Source of the DNA: Synergistales bacterium
Lineage (GTDB): Bacteria > Synergistota > Synergistia > Synergistales > 79-D21
Length of the DNA stretch: 5,829 nucleotides
Direction: 5' to 3'
NCBI GenBank assembly: GCA_015657435.1
Contig: JADLKH010000005.1
Location: 87,242-93,070 of the forward strand
A program made the position numbers and the translations under genes. The stretch's first letter is position 1; each line of letters starts with the position of its first letter. Under the pieces are notes generated by a model. It had not been told where the DNA came from and did no database searches. It saw only the letters and a list, made by a program, of their open reading frames with translations. Shown here piece by piece: positions 1-5,399 of this stretch.

Positions 1-876
1 GGGCGAAGGGACCTTCAGAAGAAGACCCTGAACGTGTTGCACAACCTAAGCTTTGTGGAAGATCCCACGCGCGTCCTGAGAGGAGTGAGGCTGGAGCAGC
101 GATTGCATTTCAGGATCGGGCCAACGAGCCTAAGATTGCTGGAAAGCTGTATACGGGGAGGGCTCATTTCAAGATTGTCCGGAGTTCGCCTGCGGAGCGA
201 ACTGGAATTGATCCTTACCGAAAGAGAGCCCTACCCGATTGTCAAACGTCTCGCGGAACTCGGGTTCTGGCAAAACCTCACCACCGGTCTTGCAATGGGG
301 CAAGAATGCCGTAAGGCCTTTCTCAGGCTATCCTTTTTCCTAAAAAGAATGGGCCGGGATTTGCCGGATTTCGGAAAAACCGGCTGGCTTGCTTTCCTAG
401 CGGCGCTATTGATGGAATCGGAGCCCCAAGCTGCTGAAGGTGCGATTTCACGCCTGCAACTGAGCCAGGAAGAGAGCCGATTGGTCAGGGAAAGCCTCGA
501 AGGGCTGAGGAGCATTGAGCAGGCACTGGGCGGAAGACAGGAAAAGAGAAACTCCGAAATTTACGAGGCGCTTGAAAATGTTTCATTTACCGTTATCCTG
601 TTCTGGGCAGTAGCCACGAATCGCTGGAGGGTCCGACGCCGCCTTCTGGTTTATCTCCTTCGGCTCCACAGGATTCAGCCGATGCTTACCGGACGTGATC
701 TTCTCGACCTTGGATTCAGGAAGGGTCCGTTGATCGGGGATATCCTCGACGGGCTCAAGGTCGCAAGACTCGAGGGAAGGGTTGAAACGCGGGAAGAGGA
801 GGTCGATTGGGCCCTGGCCAACTTTTCCCAAAGAAAGAACGGTGATCCGGATGTTCACTCTACCAAGACTCGCTGA
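1..876 (+). CDS. tRNA nucleotidyltransferase / poly(A) polymerase family protein, C-terminal part (5' end outside window)
   Basis: The frame is open from the first base of the window, so the true start and the catalytic nucleotidyltransferase head lie upstream. The 291 visible residues begin in the family's neck region: LHNLSFVEDPTRVLRGVR at visible residues 13-30 matches the conserved LHxLSFxEDPxRxLRaxR signature of CCA-adding enzymes and poly(A) polymerases. A helical, Arg/Leu-rich RNA-binding body with RSELELI (65-71) follows. Such enzymes add or repair the 3' CCA (or A) of tRNAs in the cytoplasm. The LHNLSFVEDPTR wording and long helical tail resemble the form in which CBS and DHH domains are fused upstream of the polymerase domain, but that part is not visible, so the fusion is only a guess. 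The last 26 bases overlap the start of the M50 protease gene, implying one transcript and coupled translation. The family call is secure; A-adding versus CCA-adding activity cannot be decided from this fragment. Confidence 0.88.
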   Translation, partial: GRRDLQKKTLNVLHNLSFVEDPTRVLRGVRLEQRLHFRIGPTSLRLLESCIRGGLISRLSGVRLRSELELILTEREPYPIVKRLAELGFWQNLTTGLAMGQECRKAFLRLSFFLKRMGRDLPDFGKTGWLAFLAALLMESEPQAAEGAISRLQLSQEESRLVRESLEGLRSIEQALGGRQEKRNSEIYEALENVSFTVILFWAVATNRWRVRRRLLVYLLRLHRIQPMLTGRDLLDLGFRKGPLIGDILDGLKVARLEGRVETREEEVDWALANFSQRKNGDPDVHSTKTR

Positions 877-1474
877 ACTTCTTCTAAGCTTGCCCGCCGT
901 GCTTTGGGCCATAACCTTCCATGAGTTCTGCCATGGTTATGCAGCCTACAGGCTAGGCGACCCGACGGCCATGCAAAGCGGTCGCCTGACGCTGAACCCA
1001 CTTGCCCATCTCGATCCCATAGGGGGTCTTATGCTCCTTGTGGCACGCTTCGGCTGGGCCAAACCGGTACCGATCGACCCGAGGTACTTCAGGAATCCCC
1101 GGAGAGACATGGTAATTGTTTCATTGGCAGGAGCAGCCGGCAACATCGCGACCGCCTTTGGAACCGGACTGTTGATGAGAGTCCTGCCGCGGACGGTTCT
1201 CCTGAATTATGCGGCTTTGAACTTTCTGGTTCTCATGGTCTTCATCAACCTCGGGCTTGCCGTGTTCAACCTCCTTCCGATCCCTCCGCTCGACGGATCG
1301 AAGATCCTTTACATCTTTTTGCCCGCCCGTTGGATGGGAGCCTTCTATCAGCTCGAACGCTTCGGAATGCCTATTCTGATGATCCTCGTCATATTCGGTG
1401 TCGTGCAGCGGATCATGAGTCCCATCGTACTTTTAATCGCCTCTCTGGCCCTTCCGGGATGGTTTCCGCTATGA
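851..1474 (+). CDS. Site-2 protease family (M50) membrane zinc metalloprotease
   Basis: This is a 207-residue integral membrane protein. It carries the HExxH zinc motif HEFCH (residues 24-28; H24 and H28 as ligands, E25 catalytic) in the first hydrophobic segment. The second family motif, NLLPIPPLDG (140-149), supplies the third ligand, D148. Hydrophobic segments lie near 8-30, 54-68, 87-110, 117-143 and 172-200, the compact layout of the short M50 proteins without PDZ or CBS domains. Members of this group cleave substrates within or next to the membrane; the substrate here is unknown. I chose the ATG at 851 because the conserved membrane segment starts directly after it and GGTGATC at 841-847 resembles the 3' part of an extended Shine-Dalgarno. 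The same frame is open further upstream (ATG at 782), but that would add a charged tail overlapping the upstream gene. The stop codon shares ATGA with the surE start. Clusters of this protease beside tRNA nucleotidyltransferase genes are familiar, but I know of no proven functional link. Confidence 0.9.
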   Translation: MFTLPRLAELLLSLPAVLWAITFHEFCHGYAAYRLGDPTAMQSGRLTLNPLAHLDPIGGLMLLVARFGWAKPVPIDPRYFRNPRRDMVIVSLAGAAGNIATAFGTGLLMRVLPRTVLLNYAALNFLVLMVFINLGLAVFNLLPIPPLDGSKILYIFLPARWMGAFYQLERFGMPILMILVIFGVVQRIMSPIVLLIASLALPGWFPL

Positions 1475-2277
1475 AATCCGCACACCTTCTTCTGACCAAC
1501 GACGACGGAATCTATGCACCCGGCATCATGACCCTTGCGAATACCCTGCACGCGTCCGGGTACCACGTGACGGTCGTGGCTCCCGACCGTGAACGGAGCA
1601 GCGTTGGCCACGCTTTGACCCTGAACCGCCCGATTCGCCTTTGGGAAGCCGATAGAGGAGGGTATGCCGATGGAATAAGGCTCTTCGGCTGTGACGGGAC
1701 TCCGTCGGATTGCGTCGTCTTGGGGGCGGAAACGGTCGATACGGAGGCATCATTTGTCGTATCGGGAATCAACAGAGGGCCGAATCTTGGTGATGATCTG
1801 ACCTATTCCGGGACCGTGTCCGCCGCTATGGAAGGTCTGATCCTCGGGAAAGGTGCCCTGGCGGTTTCCCTGAATTGCACAAGATTGGAACCGGTGCACC
1901 ATTATGCGACCGCAGCAGAGGTTGCGCTCGAAATCCTGGAATGGACCAGGGAAAACTCGCTGCCCGGGGAAGTCCTCCTGAATATCAATGTTCCGAACGT
2001 CGAAAGGGCGATGATCGAGGGTTTCGAGGTGACGAGAAAGGGACTCAGGACTTATGAAGGGAAAGTCACCGAGTTTCGAAGTCCGCAAGGGACCCTTTCC
2101 TACTGGATCGCTGGAAAGCCGGAAGACGAGCTGGCGGAAGGAACGGACGTCTGTGCCGTCGCGCATGGAAGGGTTTCCATTACACCGGTGCATATGGACA
2201 TGACCCATTTCCCCTCCATCGATCTTTTAAGGGAAAAAGGGATCGAGAAGTGGGGAATTGAAAAACGGAGAAGTTGA
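1471..2277 (+). CDS. surE: 5'/3'-nucleotidase SurE
   Basis: SurE is a cytoplasmic, divalent-metal-dependent phosphatase that removes phosphate from nucleoside monophosphates and is linked to stationary-phase survival and nucleotide pool repair. The 268-residue product has the family features in order: LLLTNDDGIYAPGI at 6-19 with the metal-binding pair D11-D12, PDRERSSVGHALTL at 38-51 with the conserved Ser (S43/S44), GTPSDCV at 76-82, and SGINRGPNLGDDLTYSGTVS from 98 with metal ligand N101. TPVHMDMTH lies near the C-terminus. Length fits the usual 250-270 residues. I chose ATG 1471 because family members start a few residues before LLTNDDG and GGGATGG (1456-1462) can act as a weak ribosome site. 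An in-frame ATG at 1459 would add only four residues. The start overlaps the upstream stop (ATGA), so translation is probably coupled. The stop codon (2275-2277) lies inside the -35 box of the argG promoter, and no terminator follows. Confidence 0.96.
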   Translation: MKSAHLLLTNDDGIYAPGIMTLANTLHASGYHVTVVAPDRERSSVGHALTLNRPIRLWEADRGGYADGIRLFGCDGTPSDCVVLGAETVDTEASFVVSGINRGPNLGDDLTYSGTVSAAMEGLILGKGALAVSLNCTRLEPVHHYATAAEVALEILEWTRENSLPGEVLLNINVPNVERAMIEGFEVTRKGLRTYEGKVTEFRSPQGTLSYWIAGKPEDELAEGTDVCAVAHGRVSITPVHMDMTHFPSIDLLREKGIEKWGIEKRRS

Positions 2278-2302
2278 CAAAGAGGATGAGGGTCTGTATA
2301 AT
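2274..2302 (+). promoter_or_regulatory. Consensus sigma-70-type promoter for the argG leader
   Basis: TTGACA at 2274-2279 and TATAAT at 2297-2302 are both perfect consensus hexamers with an optimal 17-bp spacer. The start point should fall about 7 bases downstream, near 2308-2310. The -35 box contains the surE stop codon, so the promoter is embedded in the 3' end of the previous gene. A promoter this strong suits a gene controlled after initiation, here by the T-box terminator. It is read directly from sequence; activity is inferred. Confidence 0.92.
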
Positions 2303-2308
2303 CTCCGC

Positions 2309-2411
2309 AATTTCGAGCTTTCCTGAAAGGAGCCATATTGGATGTCACTGATTCTCGAGAGACGAGCGAGACGCATAAGACCGGCTTCTCTCATCGAAAA
2401 CCTGGGAAACA
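2309..2411 (+). other. 5' extension of the argG leader, upstream of T-box Stem I
   Basis: About 100 transcribed nucleotides separate the predicted start point from the base of Stem I, more than in most T-box leaders I know. The stretch can form several small hairpins. One is 2317-2333, with the Shine-Dalgarno-like AAAGGAG (2326-2332) in its loop and 3' arm. Another is CTCG 2354-2357 with CGAG 2363-2366, which competes with GAGAGA 2357-2362 paired to TCTCTC 2387-2392. A third is CCTG 2401-2404 with CAGG 2410-2413, overlapping the first two bases of Stem I. It also contains the start and arginine cluster of the candidate leader ORF. No second T-box or other known riboswitch class is recognisable in it. 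Confidence 0.5.
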
Positions 2412-2503
2412 GGGCGATGAAGGGATATGCTGGCTGCGAGCTCGTCGACAGAGAGGAAGTGCCCCAGGCTGAAAGCGCTTCTCGATGGAGAGCAGTCAAG
2501 TAG
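2342..2503 (+). CDS. Candidate arginine-rich leader peptide overlapping the T-box
   Basis: An ATG at 2342 is preceded by AAAGGAG (2326-2332) with a 9-base gap and opens a 53-codon frame ending at TAG 2501-2503. The peptide begins MSLILERRARRIRPAS. Five of codons 7-13 are arginine (AGA, CGA, AGA, CGC, AGA), and nine of 53 codons are arginine overall. Arginine clusters just after the start of a short frame upstream of an arginine biosynthesis gene are the hallmark of attenuation leader peptides. The frame runs through T-box Stem I and stops in its specifier loop, so translation would compete with T-box folding. Against it: the ribosome site can be hidden in a 6-bp hairpin, the arginine run sits in a purine-rich GAGACGAGCGAGACG tract that could encode arginine by chance, and the rest of the peptide resembles nothing known. 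A TTG at 2338 opens another 44-codon frame over the same region. Treat it as a hypothesis. Confidence 0.35.
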   Translation: MSLILERRARRIRPASLIENLGNRAMKGYAGCELVDREEVPQAESASRWRAVK

Positions 2504-2664
2504 AAACCCCGAGCCCGCTCCGAAGAAAGGCTTGACCAAGTAGGAGCGCGACTGGCCCCCGATAGAGGGCAACAAAAGAGGCGGTTCGCCGAAAGGCGTA
2601 ACGCAATTTGGGTGGTACCACGGGCATAGCGCTCGTCCCTTGCGGTAAGGGACGAGCTTTTTTT
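2412..2664 (+). promoter_or_regulatory. T-box riboswitch (transcriptional, argG leader; probably arginine tRNA)
   Basis: T-boxes bind a cognate tRNA through a specifier codon and let transcription continue when the tRNA is uncharged. Stem I base is GGGC 2412-2415 with GCCC 2513-2516. A K-turn follows (GAUGA 2416-2420 opposite GA 2511-2512), then GGG 2422-2424 with CCC 2507-2509. The specifier loop 3' side is AGUAGAAA (2499-2506). Upper helices are 2431-2437/2492-2498 and 2441-2448/2482-2490. The AGAGAG bulge is at 2450-2455, and the distal hairpin GAAGUGC/GCGCUUC has a GGCUGAAA-type loop. Stem II is GCUCC 2517-2521 with GGAGC 2543-2547, and its S-turn is GAA 2522-2524/AGUA 2539-2542. GCCC 2555-2558 with GGGC 2567-2570 marks the IIA/B region. 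Stem III is 2584-2602 with a GAAA loop. The T-box sequence TGGGTGGTACC is at 2609-2619, with UGGU (2613-2616) pairing tRNA ends ACCA. The specifier is probably AGA (Arg, 2502-2504) given argG, but GAA (2503-2505) fits the loop geometry too. Confidence 0.95.
2631..2664 (+). terminator. T-box-controlled intrinsic terminator
   Basis: GCTCGTCCCTT (2631-2641) pairs perfectly with AAGGGACGAGC (2647-2657) around a GCGGT loop, followed by seven T's (2658-2664). The left arm includes CGTCCC (2634-2639), whose CCC pairs instead with GGG 2610-2612 in the antiterminator when uncharged tRNA docks on UGGU. The two structures are therefore mutually exclusive. It also stands between any read-through from surE and argG. 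Confidence 0.95.
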
Positions 2665-2690
2665 GTATCCATAAATAAGGAGGAAGATCA

Positions 2691-3932
2691 ATGGGCTACA
2701 AGGGGAAGGTTGTTCTGGCTTACAGTGGCGGGTTGGATACATCGGTTGCGATTCTCTGGCTGAAGGAACAGGGGTATGATGTCGTCACCATGACGGCTGA
2801 CGTCGGCCAGGCGGTCGATCTTGCCGCAACGAAGGAAAAAGCCCTTAAAACGGGGGCCTGCAACGCCTACGTGATGGATCTCAGGGAAGAGTTCGTTGAA
2901 AATTTCGTCTGGCCCAGCCTCAAGGCGAACGCGATGTATCAGGGAACGTATCCCCTGAACTCCGCGCTTTCAAGGCCCCTCATCTCCAAGTATCTGGCCT
3001 GGGTGGCAGAGGTTGAAGGAGCGGTGGCCGTTGCCCACGGTTGCACCGGTAAGGGACAGGACCAGGTCCGTATCGAAGTTTGCACGAACGCCCTGAATCC
3101 CGACCTCGCCTGCATCGCACCGGTTAGGGACTGGCAATTTACCCGAGAAGCGGAAATTGACTTCGCTGCGGAGCACGGGATCGAAGTCTCCTTGACCAAG
3201 CAGAGCCCCTACAGCATCGACGAGAATATGTGGGGCCGCTCGATCGAATGCGGAGTCCTCGAAGATCCCTGGAACGAACCTCCGTCCGACGCCTTCAAGC
3301 TCACGGTGGATCCGTGGAAAGCACCGGACGAGATGGAAACGATCGAAATCACCTTTGAAAAGGGGATTCCCGTGGCCCTGAACGGGAAAACGATGGGCGG
3401 GATCGAACTCATTCTTGCCCTGAACAAGGTTGCTGGGGCACATGGCGTCGGGCGGATCGACATGATCGAGGATCGCCTTGTGGGTTTCAAGAGCCGCGAG
3501 GTTTACGAGTGCCCCGCCGCCATCACACTCCTGCAGGCGCACAAGGCTCTTGAGACCTTGACGTTGAGCAAGGACCTCCTGACGACGAAAAAAGAACTCG
3601 AAACGAAGTACGCGGAACTGGCCTACGTCGGGTATTGGTTCTCGCCGTTGAAGGAAGCTCTCGACGTTTTCTTCGACCACACCCAGAAATGCGTCTCGGG
3701 GATCGTGAGGGTTCGGCTGTTCAAGGGACAGGCAGTCGTCGTCGGGATGAAATCCGCATCCTCCATCTATAAGCATAACCTGGCGACCTACTCCGAGGGA
3801 GATGCTTTCGACCACAAGGCAGCCGTCGGGTTCATCAAGATCTGGGGATTGCCGATCAAGACCTGGCGTCAGGCTCATCCGGTAGAGAATGTTCCCTCTT
3901 CGCCGAATTTGAAGGTTGTCGGCGAGGAATAG
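2691..3932 (+). CDS. argG: Argininosuccinate synthase
   Basis: ArgG is the cytoplasmic ATP-dependent ligase that joins citrulline and aspartate to give argininosuccinate, AMP and pyrophosphate, the penultimate step of arginine synthesis. The 413-residue product has usual family length. It shows the N-type ATP-pyrophosphatase loop AYSGGLDTS (10-18), the TYPLNSALSRPLI region (86-98), HGCTGKGQDQVRIE (116-129), YSIDENMWGRSIECG (174-188), VGRIDMIEDRLVGFKSRE (253-270) and the synthetase-domain YWFSP (315-319). All core motifs are intact, so it should be active. The ATG at 2691 sits 7 bases after a strong AAGGAGG (2677-2683). Expression is governed by the promoter at 2274-2302 and the T-box leader. 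The gene is followed within 25 bases by a strong terminator, so it looks monocistronic. argH and other arginine genes are not in this window. Confidence 0.98.
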   Translation: MGYKGKVVLAYSGGLDTSVAILWLKEQGYDVVTMTADVGQAVDLAATKEKALKTGACNAYVMDLREEFVENFVWPSLKANAMYQGTYPLNSALSRPLISKYLAWVAEVEGAVAVAHGCTGKGQDQVRIEVCTNALNPDLACIAPVRDWQFTREAEIDFAAEHGIEVSLTKQSPYSIDENMWGRSIECGVLEDPWNEPPSDAFKLTVDPWKAPDEMETIEITFEKGIPVALNGKTMGGIELILALNKVAGAHGVGRIDMIEDRLVGFKSREVYECPAAITLLQAHKALETLTLSKDLLTTKKELETKYAELAYVGYWFSPLKEALDVFFDHTQKCVSGIVRVRLFKGQAVVVGMKSASSIYKHNLATYSEGDAFDHKAAVGFIKIWGLPIKTWRQAHPVENVPSSPNLKVVGEE

Positions 3933-3952
3933 CGAAAACCCGCTTTTTCATT

Positions 3953-3989
3953 GGGGGACGGCGATTTTTCGCCGTCCCCCTTTTCGTTT
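3953..3989 (+). terminator. Intrinsic terminator after argG
   Basis: GGGGGACGGCG (3953-3963) pairs perfectly with CGCCGTCCCCC (3970-3980) around an ATTTTT loop, followed by TTTTCGTTT (3981-3989). The 11-bp GC-rich stem and T-rich tail make it a strong terminator. It ends the argG unit and separates it from the glycerate genes. A weaker hairpin (AGCG 3931-3934 with CGCT 3941-3944, then T's) lies just upstream. Confidence 0.93.
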
Positions 3990-4019
3990 CCTCAGAAGTG
4001 ATAGGATAAAGAAGAACTC

Positions 4020-5399
4020 GTGAAAGGAAGTGCTGAGTTGTCCGGTGTTTCGGTTCTTTTAAAGCGGCAGGCTTTGGAGATCGCCCTGGAATCGTTGCGG
4101 GAGTGCGCCGCGGACCGCTTAGTGCGGGCGTATCTTGAAAAGCTGCAAACGACCTTTGAGGCGCCGGATTTTTTCCGCAGTTCTTCGAAGGTTTTTCTGA
4201 TCGCAGCCGGGAAAGCTTCGTTGCCCATGGCGGCGGCTGCGGGGGAAATCCTGGGATGGCATCGTGTGGAAGGATTGATCGCTACAAGGAAAAGAGGGGG
4301 CATTGAACCGCACGGTTTGCCGCTTCAGGTGATCGAAGCGGGACATCCTTTGCCCGACGCGAAGTCCCTGCTTGCCGGCAACAAGGCCCTTGAGGAACTG
4401 AAAAGGCTAAAACCGGGTGTACCGGTCCTCTTTCTTATTTCCGGAGGAGCCTCGGCCCTCTTTGAAGCGCTTCCTGACGGCATCAGCCTGAAGTGCCTGA
4501 GAAGTCTGACAGAATCTTTGCTCCGTTCCGGGATTCCGATCGAAGAGATCAACGCCGTGAGAGTTGCGCTCTCGAATGTCAAGGGAGGAAGGCTCCTTGA
4601 GGCGGCCGGCGACAGAGAATGCCTAACGCTGATCCTTTCCGACGTCGTCGGGGAGCGGTTAGAGGCGATCGGATCAGGCCCTACCGTTCCACGATGCGAC
4701 AATCTTTCGGAAAAGGCAATCGAAGTCCTGAAGCGGGTGGATCTTTGGGAAACCCTCGACCGTGCCCTAAAGGCCTTTCTCGAAACGAAGGCGGCAACCT
4801 GGAGCGGGGCGTCATCCTTTCCGAAAGCGAAAATCGAACTTGTGGGAAACAACCGAATCCTTTGCGAAACGGCGATCCGAAAACTGAAGGCCCTAGGTTT
4901 CAACACGCTCTTTCTGGGCTCAACTCTTTCCGGGGAAGCTAAGGAAACGGGGCGCCTGATGGCCGACTTGGCAAAAGAAATTATCGTTTCAGGAAATCCG
5001 GTAGCCACCCCGGCCGCGATTGTTTCGGGAGGCGAAACGGTCGTCACTCTGGGAAGGACCCCCTCGGGTGTGGGCGGGCCGAACCAGGAGGTTGCGCTTT
5101 CTTTTGCCATCGAGGCGGAAGGACTGTCGGACGCGGTATTGCTGTCCATCGATACGGACGGTTATGACGGAACTTCCGCTTATGCGGGCGGAATCGCAGA
5201 TGGAAAGACCTTCGCCAGGATCTCGAAAAGTGGCATCCATCCGCGAAAAGAACTCGAAGAGCATAACGCCACGATCGCTCTTGAATCTGGCAGCGGATTG
5301 GTTGATACGGGAGATACGAACAATAACCTGAACGACTTTCGGGTTTTGCTCGTCGGGGCGCCAGCTCTTTGCAACGATGGAAAGGAGTGGAAATGTTGA
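4020..5399 (+). CDS. gckA: Glycerate 2-kinase, MOFRL family
   Basis: This class phosphorylates D-glycerate with ATP to 2-phosphoglycerate in the cytoplasm. The 459-residue product shows GKAS (64-67), EAGHPLPD (106-113), the glycine-rich LISGGASAL (139-147), INAVRVALSNVKGGRL (177-192), LILSDVVGERLEAIGSGPTV (204-223), VSGGET (335-340), GVGGPNQEVAL (350-360), DTDGYDGTSAYAGGIAD (378-394) and TGDTNNNLNDF (430-440). The last three belong to the C-terminal MOFRL domain. Two details differ from the usual wording: many relatives read GGRNQE where this has GGPNQE, and TGPTGTNVND where this has TGDTNNNLND. Neither removes a residue I can call essential. Start choice is uncertain: GTG 4020 has only a weak ribosome site (GAAG 4011-4014), while in-frame TTG 4038 has AAAGGAAG (4023-4030) at ideal distance and would give 453 residues. 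Starting 30 bases after the argG terminator, it heads a new unit, but I see no clear promoter. It overlaps the next gene by 7 bases. Confidence 0.92.
   Translation: MKGSAELSGVSVLLKRQALEIALESLRECAADRLVRAYLEKLQTTFEAPDFFRSSSKVFLIAAGKASLPMAAAAGEILGWHRVEGLIATRKRGGIEPHGLPLQVIEAGHPLPDAKSLLAGNKALEELKRLKPGVPVLFLISGGASALFEALPDGISLKCLRSLTESLLRSGIPIEEINAVRVALSNVKGGRLLEAAGDRECLTLILSDVVGERLEAIGSGPTVPRCDNLSEKAIEVLKRVDLWETLDRALKAFLETKAATWSGASSFPKAKIELVGNNRILCETAIRKLKALGFNTLFLGSTLSGEAKETGRLMADLAKEIIVSGNPVATPAAIVSGGETVVTLGRTPSGVGGPNQEVALSFAIEAEGLSDAVLLSIDTDGYDGTSAYAGGIADGKTFARISKSGIHPRKELEEHNATIALESGSGLVDTGDTNNNLNDFRVLLVGAPALCNDGKEWKC

Noticed and set aside
782..850. Upstream start for the M50 protease
   Set aside because: The added residues are charged and overlap the nucleotidyltransferase gene; the membrane segment starts right after ATG 851.
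1330..1470. Upstream extension of surE to an earlier start
   Set aside because: It would add 47 residues overlapping the protease gene, whereas SurE proteins begin a few residues before LLTNDDG. The start at 1471 fits.
2309..2411. A second, tandem T-box or a degenerate Stem I upstream of the main one
   Set aside because: No second K-turn, AGAGAG bulge, TGGGTGG sequence or terminator is present in this stretch.
2338..2472. TTG-started 44-codon frame in the argG leader, with an LRARRQRG stretch near its end
   Set aside because: Its arginine codons lie late, inside Stem I, and TTG is a weaker start. The ATG frame one register over is the better leader-peptide candidate, though both share the same ribosome site.
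2227..2742. A minus-strand open frame of 171 codons across the argG leader
   Set aside because: It spans the surE end, the promoter, the T-box and the argG start. The RNA structures and promoter fully explain the + strand there, and the translation is low-complexity Ser/Arg/Leu.
2970..3878. A 302-codon open frame antisense to argG
   Set aside because: It lies entirely opposite a gene with all family motifs, its translation resembles no known family, and long antisense frames are expected from the codon bias of a GC-rich coding strand.
3983..4010. Possible promoter for the glycerate kinase gene (TTTCGT, 16 bases, GATAAA)
   Set aside because: Both hexamers match consensus poorly and the -35 lies in the T-rich tail of the argG terminator; not strong enough to annotate.
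4325..5149. A 274-codon antisense open frame within the glycerate kinase gene
   Set aside because: Ser/Arg/Pro-rich shadow of the real gene with no domain, ribosome site or context of its own.
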